Assembly (NCBI RefSeq): GCF_030811595.1
Contig: NZ_JAUSRB010000002.1
Location: 5,828,001-5,892,000 of the forward strand
Direction: 5' to 3'
Length of the DNA stretch: 64,000 nucleotides
Source of the DNA: Streptosporangium brasiliense
GTDB lineage: Bacteria; Actinomycetota; Actinomycetes; Streptosporangiales; Streptosporangiaceae
Numbering within the stretch: the stretch's first letter is position 1; each line of letters opens with the position of its first letter. The position numbers and the translations under genes are program-made. The notes beneath the pieces are model-generated. The model was given only the letters and a program-made list of their open reading frames with translations. It ran no database searches and was not told the origin of the DNA. Positions 9,826-18,724 of the stretch are shown in pieces.

Positions 9826-9846
9826 CAAGCGCTTGTTTGGTAAACA
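9826..9846. promoter_or_regulatory. Palindromes ahead of the flavin oxidoreductase gene
   Basis: CAAGCGCTTG is a perfect ten-base palindrome, and directly after it TGTTT-GGT-AAACA is a second inverted repeat, ending a few bases ahead of the ATG at 9854. CAAG-NN-CTTG cores are common in TetR operators such as that of KstR2. A position overlapping the leader suggests repression. Confidence 0.4.
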
Positions 9847-9853
9847 GTGACTC

Positions 9854-11029
9854 ATGGCCGGAACCGTGGCCGACGTCTTCGCCCCCGCGAAGCTCGGGCC
9901 GATCACCCTGCGCAACCGCCTGATCAAGTCCGCCACTTTCGAGGGCCGGACCCCCGAGGCGCTGGTCTCCGACGATCTGGTCGAGTTCCACCGCCGGACG
10001 GCCGCCGGCGGCGTGGGCATGACCACCGTCGCCTACTGCGCGGTCGCGCCCGAGGGGCGCACCGAGCGCCGGCAGATCTGGATGCGCCCGGAGGCCGTCC
10101 CCGGGCTGCGCCGGCTGGCGGCCGCCGTACACGCCGAGGGGGCGGCCGTCTCCGCGCAGATCGGCCACGCCGGTCCGGTGGCCAACCCGGCCTCCAACCG
10201 GCTCCCCGCGCTGGCCCCGACCCGGCGGTTCAACCCGATGGGCATGACCATGACCCGGGCGGCGACGAGGGCGGACATCGAGCGCGTCGTGCGGGCGCAC
10301 GCCGAGGCGGCGCTCATCGCGGCGGAGTCGGGCTTCGACGCCGTCGAGATCCATCTGGGGCACAACTACCTGGTCAGCGCCTTCCTCAGCCCCCGGCTCA
10401 ACCGCCGGGCCGACGGCTACGGCGGAAGCCTGGCCAACCGCGCCCGGATGGCCCGCGAGGTGGCCCGTGCCGTGCGCGAGGCCGTGGGCGGCCGGATCGC
10501 GATCCTGGCCAAGCTCAACATGGACGACGGGGTGCGCGGCGGCCTGGTGCCCGAGGAGAGCCTCCAGGTCGCGGCCTGGCTGGAGGAGGACGGCGGCCTC
10601 GACGCCATCGAGCTGACCGCGGGCAGTTCGCTGCTCAACCCGATGTACCTGTTCAAGGGGGAGGCCCCGCTCAGGGAGTTCGCCGGGGTCTTCCCGCGGC
10701 CCCAGCGGCTGGGCGTGCGGCTGCTGGGCCGCCGGTTCCTGCGGACCTACCCCTACCGGGAGACCTATCTCCTTGACGACGCCCGCCGCTTCCGGGCCGC
10801 CCTGCGCATGCCGCTGGTCCTGCTCGGCGGCATCACCGGCCGCCCGGCCATGGACCTGGCCATGCGGGAGGGCTTCCAGTTCGCGGCCATGGGCAGGGCG
10901 CTGCTCATGGAGCCCGACCTGCCGATCCGGATCCAGCGGGACCGGGCCACCGCCTCCCGGTGCATTCACTGCAACCGGTGCATGCCGACCATCTACACCG
11001 GCACGCGCTGCGTGCTGGCCGAGCCCTGA
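9854..11029 (+). CDS. NADH:flavin oxidoreductase (old yellow enzyme family)
   Basis: A 391-residue FMN TIM-barrel reductase. It opens with LGPITLRNRLIKSATFEGR, the usual first strand, and carries VSAQIGHAG, the substrate-binding HLGHNYLVSAFLSP region with LNRRADGYGGSLANR, and MGRALLMEPDLP near the end. The C-terminus CIHCNRCMPTIYTGTRCV resembles the 4Fe-4S ligand set of 2,4-dienoyl-CoA reductase-type enzymes, but the FAD/NADPH domain that normally follows is absent. Enoate or dienoyl reduction is likely; the substrate is unknown. Two palindromes directly ahead suggest control by a repressor. Confidence 0.88.
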   Translation: MAGTVADVFAPAKLGPITLRNRLIKSATFEGRTPEALVSDDLVEFHRRTAAGGVGMTTVAYCAVAPEGRTERRQIWMRPEAVPGLRRLAAAVHAEGAAVSAQIGHAGPVANPASNRLPALAPTRRFNPMGMTMTRAATRADIERVVRAHAEAALIAAESGFDAVEIHLGHNYLVSAFLSPRLNRRADGYGGSLANRARMAREVARAVREAVGGRIAILAKLNMDDGVRGGLVPEESLQVAAWLEEDGGLDAIELTAGSSLLNPMYLFKGEAPLREFAGVFPRPQRLGVRLLGRRFLRTYPYRETYLLDDARRFRAALRMPLVLLGGITGRPAMDLAMREGFQFAAMGRALLMEPDLPIRIQRDRATASRCIHCNRCMPTIYTGTRCVLAEP

Positions 11030-11109
11030 GGCGGCCGAGCGGACGCCGCCTGGTCGAATAGCATGTGATCGCACTTTTACGGCATGCGCGAGGGGCGGGA
11101 TGGGTTTCC

Positions 11110-11559
11110 ATGTTCGACGACAGGACGCAGGAGACCCTCCGCCGCCTTCTGGACCTGGCCGAGCACCCCTCGACCCCGCAGCCCGAACGGGCCCTGGCCG
11201 TCACGCGGATCCGGGCGCTCATCATGGTGCCCGAGGGCGACGCGCGCCGCGCCCCGGTGACCCCGGCGATGGGCGCCGACATCCTCAAGAAGATCAGGCC
11301 GCTGGCCCGGCGGGTCGACGAGGACCTGGTCAACGAGGTGCACGGCGACCTCTACGCCTTCAGCACCCGCTACCGGGTGATCGGCGAGGTCGCCGACGAG
11401 ATGGCCCGCCTGCTCGAACGCTGGAGCGCCGTCGTCCCGGAGAAACGGCACCGGCACGAGGAGACGGTCCGGATCACGGCCTCGAAGCTCGCCTACCTCC
11501 TGGAGCGCCGCGACCTGTTCCGCAGGCCGAAGTGGAGCAACCGCACCAGGCCGAGGTGA
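11110..11559 (+). CDS. Conserved-looking hypothetical protein, 149 aa
   Basis: No family was recognised. The protein is soluble, charged and mainly helical (for example ALAVTRIRALIM, then ITASKLAYLLERRDLFRRP at the end), with no signal peptide, cysteine cluster or membrane segment. The ATG at 11110 has a GGGATGGG sequence ahead of it; an in-frame start at 11065 adds 15 residues without a ribosome site. It sits between the flavin oxidoreductase and the convergent TetR gene. Codon use matches the neighbours, so it is probably a real gene. Confidence 0.65.
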   Translation: MFDDRTQETLRRLLDLAEHPSTPQPERALAVTRIRALIMVPEGDARRAPVTPAMGADILKKIRPLARRVDEDLVNEVHGDLYAFSTRYRVIGEVADEMARLLERWSAVVPEKRHRHEETVRITASKLAYLLERRDLFRRPKWSNRTRPR

Positions 11560-11602
11560 GCCCCCGGGCGCGGGGAGCCCGTGCCGGTGTGCCCGGCTCC
11601 GC

Positions 11603-12256
11603 TCACCGGCTCCGACCGGCCGCCGGGGAGGGCCGCTCCCGTCCCGCGGGGTGGAGGGCGCCGGCGCGCGCGGCGGCGAGCGCGACCTGCGCCGCGTGGT
11701 CGGCGGTGGTCTCGTCGACGGGTTCGGCGGTGATCAGCAGCCGGAGGTAGATCGGCGCGATGAGGGTCTTGAGGAGCTCGGCGGGGTCGGTGCCGGCAGG
11801 CAGCTCGCCGCGTTCGACGGCACGGGTGACGACCGGCTCCGCGCGCAGGAAGCGGTCGGCGAAGAAGCGGCGCTTGACGTCGCCGATCTCCGGCACACGC
11901 GCGGCGTCCGAGAACATCGCGATCGTGACGGCCCGGTCGGCGGGGCTGGTCAGCATCCTGACGAGCGAACGCGCCAGCTCGCGCAGGTCCGTCTCGACGG
12001 CGTGGGTGTCGGGGATGGGGATGTCCGCCGCCACCTGCTCGGTCAGCGCGTCCAGGACGAGGGCCTCGCGGTCCTTCCAGCGCCGGTAGACCGTCGTCTT
12101 GTGGACGCCGGCCCGCTGCGCGACGTTGTCGACGGTCAGGCCGGCGTATCCCGTCTCGGCCAGCTCGGCGAGCGTCGCCGAGAGGACGGCGGCGCGCACC
12201 TTGGGGCCGCGCCCGATCGGGCGCTCCCGGCCTGCCGGGAGGGACTCCGGTTCCAT
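11603..12256 (-). CDS. TetR-family transcriptional regulator
   Basis: A 217-residue regulator. The N-terminal helix-turn-helix is LAETGYAGLTVDNVAQRAGV followed by HKTTVYRRWKDREALVL, the classical TetR recognition helix, then a ligand-binding domain of TetR_C type (ELARSLVRMLTSPADRAV). The ATG at 12256 has AGGAGG four bases upstream and was preferred over in-frame starts at 12277 and 12286. An inverted repeat GCAAC-N5-GTTGC at 12310-12324 could be its own operator. The target and ligand are unknown; the divergent palindrome at 9826 is one candidate site. Confidence 0.88.
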   Translation of the reverse strand: MEPESLPAGRERPIGRGPKVRAAVLSATLAELAETGYAGLTVDNVAQRAGVHKTTVYRRWKDREALVLDALTEQVAADIPIPDTHAVETDLRELARSLVRMLTSPADRAVTIAMFSDAARVPEIGDVKRRFFADRFLRAEPVVTRAVERGELPAGTDPAELLKTLIAPIYLRLLITAEPVDETTADHAAQVALAAARAGALHPAGRERPSPAAGRSR

Positions 12257-12434
12257 CGCGCCTCCTGGCTGCTCCATCGCCGGCACCTGCCTGTCGCGCT
12301 CATATTAAAGCAACCAGGAGTTGCGATGTGCGGCGATGACCGCCGCCTCACCGGCGGCCCCGCCCCGTCCCGGCGTGGCACCCGAGCCCCGGGACCGGAC
12401 AGGACCGGACGCCCGCGCAGAGGCCGCGGCCCGG

Positions 12435-13466
12435 TCAGCGCGGAAGCTCGACCGACAGGTGCGGAGCCAGCGCCCGCAGGAAGTCCGCCGCGTCGAACAT
12501 GGCGCCGGCCGAGGCCACGCCCGCCGTCCGCGTGTGCCCCGCCAGGATCCGCCGGACGGCCTCCACCGCCAGTGGCGCGGTGACCGCGTAGATGTCCTGG
12601 CCACGGGCCGTGGCGCGGCGCTCGGCGCCATCGGCGCAGACCACGACGTCGACGACGAAGGTCTGGTCCGAACGCCCCAGGGCGTCGACCGCCTCCGGCT
12701 CCGGCGTGTCCTCCCCGGCCAGGTCCCTCGCGGCCTCGACGGTCATGTAGGTGCGGACTTCGGGCACGGCCAGGTGGCTGGGGACGGTGACGACATCCGC
12801 CATGGTGAACTCCGCGATCACCGTCCGTCGTCCCAGCGGCTCCGGAAAGAGCCAGTCCTGCTCGGACACCTTGTCGTCGTGATATTCCAGCGCGCCGTCC
12901 CTGAACCGCACCCGACGGCCCGAGCGACGCTGGTGGGACACCTGACCCGCCGCCCGGGTTCCCGCCGTGGGGTGCCAGCCGCTCAGCCCGTACGCGATGT
13001 GCACCGCGTCCGCGGCGGTCGACCTCCCCATGGTCGCGCTCACCAGCAGGTCGCCCAGCCCACCGTAGAAAGCCATGGCCGGCACCACGGGTACGCCCGC
13101 CTTCCGAGCCGCTTCCGCGTGGTCGGCGAAGGTCGAGGCGTTCGCCTCGATCTCCGCCGCGACGTCGACGTACGGGATCCCCGCGCGCAAGGCCGCCTCG
13201 ACCACGGGGCCCGCCGTCACCGCGAACGGTCCGGCGCAGTTGACGACCGCCGCCGCGCCGGCGAGGGCCCGGTCCAGGGAGCCCGGGTCGTCCACCGCGG
13301 CCGGCCGCACCGTCACCCCACCCCATTCCTCGGCCAGTGCCTCCAACCGGGCCGCGTCACGGCCTGAGACGACAGGGGCGAAGCCGCGCCGGAGAAGCTC
13401 GGCGACGACGAAGCGCCCCGTGTGCCCTGTCGCTCCGTAGACCACCACTGCATCCAATGCACTCAT
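12435..13466 (-). CDS. Saccharopine dehydrogenase-like reductase
   Basis: A 343-residue NAD(P)-binding protein of the saccharopine dehydrogenase/trans-enoyl reductase superfamily. The Rossmann motif VVYGATGHTGRF is at the start, followed by AVVNCAGPFAVTAGPVVEAA and GIPYVDVAAE, which are conserved in actinobacterial members. The ATG at 13466 has GGAGAG upstream; an uninterrupted frame extends to 14216 but lies antisense to the next gene and looks spurious. It is divergent from the GlxA-type regulator, which may control it. The substrate is not known. Confidence 0.85.
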   Translation of the reverse strand: MSALDAVVVYGATGHTGRFVVAELLRRGFAPVVSGRDAARLEALAEEWGGVTVRPAAVDDPGSLDRALAGAAAVVNCAGPFAVTAGPVVEAALRAGIPYVDVAAEIEANASTFADHAEAARKAGVPVVPAMAFYGGLGDLLVSATMGRSTAADAVHIAYGLSGWHPTAGTRAAGQVSHQRRSGRRVRFRDGALEYHDDKVSEQDWLFPEPLGRRTVIAEFTMADVVTVPSHLAVPEVRTYMTVEAARDLAGEDTPEPEAVDALGRSDQTFVVDVVVCADGAERRATARGQDIYAVTAPLAVEAVRRILAGHTRTAGVASAGAMFDAADFLRALAPHLSVELPR

Positions 13467-13562
13467 GACTCTCCAGATCTCGATGTTTCGAGGAGCCACT
13501 CTGGCCGAACGGGGAAGGTGACCGTGAGAGTCCGGAACGACATCATCCATACACTTTCGGAC

Positions 13563-14510
13563 ATGCACACCATCGCGCTGGCGACCGCCGGTCACCTGCT
13601 CCACTTCGAGCTGGCAGTGGCCTACGAGATCTTCGGCACACCCCCGGGCGAAGCCACGGGAGACTGGTACGAGGTACTGCTCTGCGGGCCCGGACCGGTG
13701 CGGATCGGCCCGTTCACGGTCGAGCCGGACCACGGGCTGGAGCGCCTGACCGGCGCCGACACCGTGATCGTGCCCGCGTGCGCGGACATCGACGATCCGC
13801 CGCCGCCGGAACTGCTCGAAGCCGTACGCGCGGCCCACGAGTCGGGTGCCCGGGTCGCCTCTCTCTGCACCGGGGCGTTCGCACTCGGCGCGGCGGGCCT
13901 GCTGGACGGCCGGCGGGCCACCACGCACTGGGCTCACGCCGCGGAGCTGAGTGCCCGCCATCCGCGGGCCGTCGTGGACCCGGACGTGCTGTACACGGAC
14001 AACGGCAGCGTGCTCACCGCCGCGGGGAAGGCCGCCGCCGTCGATCTGTGCATACACCTGATCCACCTCGACCACGGCGCAGCCGTCGCCAACTCGGTCG
14101 CCCGCCGCCTGGTCATGCCGCCGCACCGGCCCGGCGGCCAGGCCCAGTTCGTGGCCACGCCGATGCAGGTCACCGGCGACCACGTGCTCGTAGGCCTGCT
14201 CGCCTGGGTCCGGCAACGGCTGGACCAGCCGCTGACAGTGACGGACATGGCGCGGAAGGCGAACATGAGCCCGCGCAACCTCGGACGGCAGTTCCAGGCC
14301 GTGACAGGTCAGACACCGATCCAGTGGCTCCTGGCCCAGCGCGTACGCCGCGCCCAGGAGCTGCTGGAGGCGACCGACGAGAGCATCGAGGCGGTCGCCC
14401 TCGCCGCCGGCATGGGTACCGCCACGACACTTCGACGCCAGTTCAAGCGGATCGTCGGAGTCCCGCCTGACAGCTACCGGCGCTCGTTCCGCGGCGCGAG
14501 ACCTGCCTGA
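13563..14510 (+). CDS. GlxA-family AraC-type transcriptional regulator
   Basis: A 315-residue regulator with an N-terminal DJ-1/PfpI-like domain (residues 1-180; nucleophile-elbow-like ASLCTGAFALGAAGLL) and a C-terminal AraC helix-turn-helix pair (DMARKANMSPRNLGRQF and ESIEAVALAAGMGTATTLR). The DJ-1-like domain is thought to sense a ligand in this family. A GTG at 13524 with GGGGAAGG five bases ahead would add 13 residues and may be the true start; 13563 gives the usual family N-terminus. It is divergent from the saccharopine-type reductase, its likely target. Confidence 0.88.
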   Translation: MHTIALATAGHLLHFELAVAYEIFGTPPGEATGDWYEVLLCGPGPVRIGPFTVEPDHGLERLTGADTVIVPACADIDDPPPPELLEAVRAAHESGARVASLCTGAFALGAAGLLDGRRATTHWAHAAELSARHPRAVVDPDVLYTDNGSVLTAAGKAAAVDLCIHLIHLDHGAAVANSVARRLVMPPHRPGGQAQFVATPMQVTGDHVLVGLLAWVRQRLDQPLTVTDMARKANMSPRNLGRQFQAVTGQTPIQWLLAQRVRRAQELLEATDESIEAVALAAGMGTATTLRRQFKRIVGVPPDSYRRSFRGARPA

Positions 14511-14538
14511 TCGGTACGGGCGCGGTGCCGCTGGAGTG

Positions 14539-16578
14539 CTAGGTCTTCGTGATGCGGACGGCGTCGGCGATGACGTAACCTCCGGTGGAGGTCCAGCGGC
14601 TCACCCCGACGACGTTGTAGGTGCCGGCCGAGAGGGTGAAGGTGCCCAGGACGCGCCACTGGCCGCCGCCGGCGCGCTGATCGACGTTGATCACCTGGTT
14701 GCCGCCGCCGGCCGCCACGATGAACGGCGTCGCGCTGTTGTAGCCGGCGTTCGCCGGATACCAGACCTCGATCCGGTAGCTGCCGGCGCTGGGGATCTGG
14801 GCCCGGAACCACGCCGGGTCGCTCGCCGCGACGGGGTCGGCGAACCGGTAGTCGGCGCCGTGGCGCTGCGCTGAGAAGCTCGAGGTGCCCCAGCCGGAGC
14901 CGGCGGTGAAGCCGGCGTCGGCGTTGTCGACGACGACGCTGAACGGGCCGGTGGCCGCGACCACCTGGCCCGCGCTCGGCGCGCTCTCGTGGTGCGGCCG
15001 GTCCATGGCCGTCACGTAGTAGGTGTAGGTGCCCGTGGCCGCGGCGGTGGCGTCGGTGAAGGACGTCCCGCGGACCGTCCTGAGCAGGTTGCGGCCGTCG
15101 GCGAAGAAGCACGGGTCCGTCGTCTGGGCGCCGCCGACCCGGTAGACGGCGTAGGAGGTCGGGCTGCTCGACCCGCCGCGCTGCCACGACAGCGAGACCC
15201 CGCCGCCGGTCCGGACCGCCGAGGTGATCGACGGGCTGGGCGGCGCGGCCGCCGTGCCGTGGGCCGGTATCAGGGCGGGCCTGGAGTAGTGGTCGGCCAC
15301 CATCTGGGAGACGGCGCCGATCCGGTCGGCCCGGACGTCCTTGGCGCTGAAGAAGATGTCGCCGGCCACCTCCGGGTGCTGGCGGTTGTAGCTCAGGTGC
15401 GCGGTGAGCTCGCCGGGCTGCTGCCAGGCCGCGTCCTGGCCGGCCGCCCCGGCCCGGTAGGCGGCCTGCCCGACGAGCAGTTGGACGCCGGTGTCCTTGA
15501 CCGTCTCCGCCCACCAGGCGGTGAGCACCTTGTAGTCGGCGACGGCGTACCCGATGTGCCAGTAGATCTGCGGCGCGACGTAGTCGACCCAGCCCTGCTT
15601 GATCCACAGCCGGGTGTCGGCGTAGATGGCGTCGTAGGACTGCATGCCGGAGGTCCGCGAGCCGAGCGGGTCGGTGGCGGCGTTGCGCCAGATGCCGAAC
15701 GGGCTGACGCCGAACCTGACCCAGGACTTGGCCGTGTGGATCCGCTGGTCCAGCTCCTTCACCAGCAGGTTGACGTTGTTGCGCCGCCAGTCGTGGATGT
15801 TGCCGAACCCCCCGCCGTACTGGGCGTAGGTGGACGCGTCCGCGATCGTCTCGCCGCTGACCGGATAGGGGTAGAAGTAGTCGTCGAGGTGCACGCCGTC
15901 GAGGTCGTAACGGGTGACGGCGTCCATGACGGCGCCCTCGATGAACTCGCGGACCGCGGGGATCCCCGGGTTGTAGTAGAGCTTGCCGCCGTAGGCGAAC
16001 CGCCAGCCGGGGTTCTGCCGCGCCGGGTGGTCGGCCACCAGCCGGGTGGGGTCGTCGTGGTTGGCGACGCGGTAGGGGTTGAACCACGCGTGGAACTCGA
16101 TGTCGCGGGCGTGCGCCTCGCTCACCATGAAGGCCAGCGGGTCGTAGCCGGGATCGCCGCCCTGGGTGCCGGTCAGCCACTGTGACCACGGCTCGTGGGG
16201 CGAGGGCCAGAACGCGTCGGCCGTCGGCCTGACCTGCACGACGACGGCGTTCATGTTCTTCTGCACCGCCAGGTCCAGCCAGGCGCGGAACTCGGCCTGC
16301 TGCGCCGACACGCTCAGGCCGGTCCTGCTCGGCCAGTCGATGTTGGCCACGCTGGCGATCCACATCGCGCGGAGCTGGCGTTTGGGGGTCGCCGGATCGG
16401 TGGGGCAGGCGGCGAGGGTGCCGGCCGTACCGCCCGCGGGGGTGGCCGCGGCGGCGCCGGCCGCCGGCACGGGCGCGACGGCACCGGTGAGCGCGGTGAG
16501 AACGAGGACGATGGCTGCTGCGGCAATACGACCGATGGTGACGGGCCGACACGTCGAGCCCGCTCGATACGTCGTCAC
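14539..16578 (-). CDS. Secreted GHL10-family glycosyl hydrolase with golvesin-type C-terminal domain
   Basis: The N-terminus is a signal peptide (IAAAAIVLVLTALTGAVA, then an AxA site). Residues from about 60 to 400 form a family-10-like glycosyl hydrolase (GHL10) barrel: LRAMWIASVANIDWPS, VVVQVRPTADAFWPS, FHAWFNPYRV, DGVHLDDYFYPYP and GWVDYVAPQIYWHIGY. A fibronectin-like segment follows (about 430-525). The last 135 residues are a golvesin-type carbohydrate-binding-like domain ending in VIADAVRITKT. The family is thought to act on cell-wall or extracellular glycan. The same C-terminal domain is in the divergent amidase gene, and both share a 190-base promoter region. Confidence 0.88.
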   Translation of the reverse strand: MTTYRAGSTCRPVTIGRIAAAAIVLVLTALTGAVAPVPAAGAAAATPAGGTAGTLAACPTDPATPKRQLRAMWIASVANIDWPSRTGLSVSAQQAEFRAWLDLAVQKNMNAVVVQVRPTADAFWPSPHEPWSQWLTGTQGGDPGYDPLAFMVSEAHARDIEFHAWFNPYRVANHDDPTRLVADHPARQNPGWRFAYGGKLYYNPGIPAVREFIEGAVMDAVTRYDLDGVHLDDYFYPYPVSGETIADASTYAQYGGGFGNIHDWRRNNVNLLVKELDQRIHTAKSWVRFGVSPFGIWRNAATDPLGSRTSGMQSYDAIYADTRLWIKQGWVDYVAPQIYWHIGYAVADYKVLTAWWAETVKDTGVQLLVGQAAYRAGAAGQDAAWQQPGELTAHLSYNRQHPEVAGDIFFSAKDVRADRIGAVSQMVADHYSRPALIPAHGTAAAPPSPSITSAVRTGGGVSLSWQRGGSSSPTSYAVYRVGGAQTTDPCFFADGRNLLRTVRGTSFTDATAAATGTYTYYVTAMDRPHHESAPSAGQVVAATGPFSVVVDNADAGFTAGSGWGTSSFSAQRHGADYRFADPVAASDPAWFRAQIPSAGSYRIEVWYPANAGYNSATPFIVAAGGGNQVINVDQRAGGGQWRVLGTFTLSAGTYNVVGVSRWTSTGGYVIADAVRITKT

Positions 16579-16694
16579 AGAAGGAAAGCTTCAGTGCTTT
16601 CCGGCAAAAGTGCAATAGTCTTCACGCCGGCCGGATCCGGGCCGCCGTCCCGGCCCGGAGGTGAGGGCGAAAATTTTCATCCAACTCATCGGTA

Positions 16695-16716
16695 ATGTCA
16701 ATTATCGACATATGTC
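16695..16716. promoter_or_regulatory. ATGTC/GACAT repeats in the shared divergent promoter
   Basis: ATGTC-N7-GACATATGTC holds three half-sites, two of them forming the perfect palindrome GACATATGTC. It lies in the AT-rich centre of the region between the GHL10 and amidase genes, so one regulator could control both. No regulator was assigned. Confidence 0.4.
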
Positions 16717-16768
16717 ATTAAACGCCCTTACTGTGCAGCCGTTGGCACCCCCCGATCGAGGAGCGACC

Positions 16769-18274
16769 ATGACGTTCGCCCGGACCCGATTAGCCGCCAT
16801 CACGACCTGTCTCCTCACCGCCCTCCTGGTCCTCGCCGGCCGCCCGGCGAGCGCCGCTCCGGCCGACCCCCTGGCCGACGCGTTCGCCCGCGCGGCCGCC
16901 GCCTACGACGTCCCGCGCGACCTGCTCGTCGCGCTCGCCTACGCCGAGACCCACCTCGACGGGCACGGCGGCAAGCCGAGCGCGAGCGGCGGCTACGGGG
17001 TCATGCACCTGGTCAGCAACCCGACCACCCACACCCTGGAGAAGGCGGCCGAGCTCACCGGCGAAGCGGTCAAGAAGCTGCGCACGGACGAGGCGGCCAA
17101 CGTCCTCGGCGGCGCCGCGGTGCTGCGCTCCCTCGCCGACGGGCTCGGACTCGACGAGGCCGCCCGCAAGGACGCCGGGCGGTGGTACCAGGCCGTGGCC
17201 GAGTACGGCAACGCCTCGACCCCCGAGGTCGCCCGGCTGTACGCCGACGCCGTCTACGACCTGCTCGGCAGGGGCATCCAGGCGGCCGGGGTGCAGGTCG
17301 CCCCGCAGGAGGTGCAGGCCGACCGGGGCGCCTACGCCCAGGCCCGCGACCTGAGCGCCCAGGCTGCCAGCCCCGACTACCCCAACGCGAGCTGGGTGGC
17401 CGCCAGCTCCTCCAACTACACCGCCTCCAGCCGTCCGTCGAGCTACGCGATCGACCGGGTCGTCATCCACGTGACCCAGGGCTCCTACGCCGGCACGATC
17501 TCCTGGTTCCAGAACCCCAGTGCGAGCGTCTCGGCGCACTACGTCGTCCGCTCCTCCGACGGCGCCGTCACGCAGATGGTGCGCGACAAGGACGTCGCCT
17601 GGCACGCCGGGAACTGGAGCTACAACACCAGGTCCATCGGGATCGAGCACGAGGGCTACGTCAGCGACGCCTCCTGGTTCACCGACGCGATGTACCGCGC
17701 CTCGGCGGCGCTGACCCGTTCCATCTGCGACAAGTACGGCATCCCCAAGGACCGCACCCACATCATCGGGCACAACCAGGTGCCGGGCGCCACCCACACC
17801 GACCCGGGCCAGTACTGGGACTGGAACAAGTACATGCAGTACGTGACCGGCGGAGGCGGCACCTCCTGGTCCGTCACCGTCGACAACACCACCGCGGGCA
17901 AGTTCACGGCCAGCGCGAACTGGGGCACCTCCACCTACTCCGGCCAGCGGTACGGCACGGACTACCGCTTCGCCGACCCGGTGGCGGCCAGCGACCCGGC
18001 CTGGTACCGGGCGGCCATCCCCAGCGCGGGCACCTACCGCGTGGAGGCCTGGTACCCGGCCGACCCCGGCTACAACAGCTCCGCGCCGTACATCGTCGCC
18101 ACCTCCGGCGGCAACCAGACGGTCTACGTCGACCAGCGCTCCGGTGGCGGAGGCTGGCGCAACATCGGCACCTTCTCGCTCAACGCCGGTGACTACAACG
18201 TCGTCGGCGTGAGCCGCTGGACCTCCGGTGTCGGCTACGTCATCGCCGACGCCGTGCGGATCACGCGGCTCTGA
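16769..18274 (+). CDS. Secreted N-acetylmuramoyl-L-alanine amidase with golvesin-type domain
   Basis: A 501-residue secreted wall hydrolase. After the signal peptide (LAAITTCLLTALLVLAG, cleavage near ASAAPAD) comes a helical region with the lysozyme-like pattern LLVALAYAETHLDG. An Amidase_2 (PGRP-like, zinc) domain covers about 220-360 with ligand histidines in VVIHVTQG (near 233) and GATHTDPG (near 341). A golvesin-type domain covers about 370-501. The ATG at 16769 has GAGGAG upstream; a longer frame to 16661 crosses the promoter. It cuts the amide bond between muramic acid and the stem peptide, by family knowledge. Confidence 0.9.
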   Translation: MTFARTRLAAITTCLLTALLVLAGRPASAAPADPLADAFARAAAAYDVPRDLLVALAYAETHLDGHGGKPSASGGYGVMHLVSNPTTHTLEKAAELTGEAVKKLRTDEAANVLGGAAVLRSLADGLGLDEAARKDAGRWYQAVAEYGNASTPEVARLYADAVYDLLGRGIQAAGVQVAPQEVQADRGAYAQARDLSAQAASPDYPNASWVAASSSNYTASSRPSSYAIDRVVIHVTQGSYAGTISWFQNPSASVSAHYVVRSSDGAVTQMVRDKDVAWHAGNWSYNTRSIGIEHEGYVSDASWFTDAMYRASAALTRSICDKYGIPKDRTHIIGHNQVPGATHTDPGQYWDWNKYMQYVTGGGGTSWSVTVDNTTAGKFTASANWGTSTYSGQRYGTDYRFADPVAASDPAWYRAAIPSAGTYRVEAWYPADPGYNSSAPYIVATSGGNQTVYVDQRSGGGGWRNIGTFSLNAGDYNVVGVSRWTSGVGYVIADAVRITRL

Positions 18275-18285
18275 CTCACGACCAC

Positions 18286-18314
18286 GGCCCGCGCCCTGCT
18301 CGGGGGCGCGGGCC
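18286..18314 (+). terminator. Hairpin after the amidase gene
   Basis: An 11-base perfect stem (GGCCCGCGCCC with GGGCGCGGGCC) and a seven-base loop start 12 bases after the amidase stop codon. There is no U run. Confidence 0.55.
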
Positions 18315-18511
18315 CCGCCACGGCCCTCCGCCCCATGGCGGAGCGGCCGTGGCCGTCCTGTGACCGAGGCGACCGCGGCCCGTCCGGCGCTCGACCGGGC
18401 GGTGCCCCTTCCGCGTCCGCGCCGGCTTTACTCGACTCTTTACACGCCTTGACTGTTACTGTAGGTTTCTGGTCAGTCACTCAACGCGTTCAAAGAATGG
18501 AGTTGAGCCAC

Positions 18512-18721
18512 ATGCCGGACAACGGCACCGAGCGTCTGCCCGATCCACGGGTGGCGTTCGCGGACACCACAGCGGCCGATACGGGCGAGGTGAGCGCGCG
18601 CGTGGGGACGGCGGATCGGATCGCCGTCGCCGCGGGGGCCGACGATCACCTGCCGCCCCTGGCCGACCAGGCGATCGACGACAGGCCGCTGGCCCAGCGG
18701 TTCACGGAACCGGAGGAGTAG
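18512..18721 (+). CDS. Small acidic hypothetical protein, 69 aa
   Basis: No family was recognised. The product is short, hydrophilic and rich in Asp, Ala and Pro (RLPDPRVAFADTTAADTG), with no signal peptide, membrane segment or cysteine. A GGAG lies about ten bases upstream of the ATG at 18512; an in-frame ATG at 18497 is also possible. The stop is three bases from the start of the DUF1036-like gene, so the two are probably one operon. Low complexity makes the assignment tentative. Confidence 0.5.
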   Translation: MPDNGTERLPDPRVAFADTTAADTGEVSARVGTADRIAVAAGADDHLPPLADQAIDDRPLAQRFTEPEE

Positions 18722-18724
18722 AGC

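Noticed and set aside
12435..14216. A 593-codon version of the saccharopine-type reductase
   Set aside because: The first 250 residues are antisense to the GlxA regulator. The ATG at 13466 has its own ribosome site and gives the normal family length.
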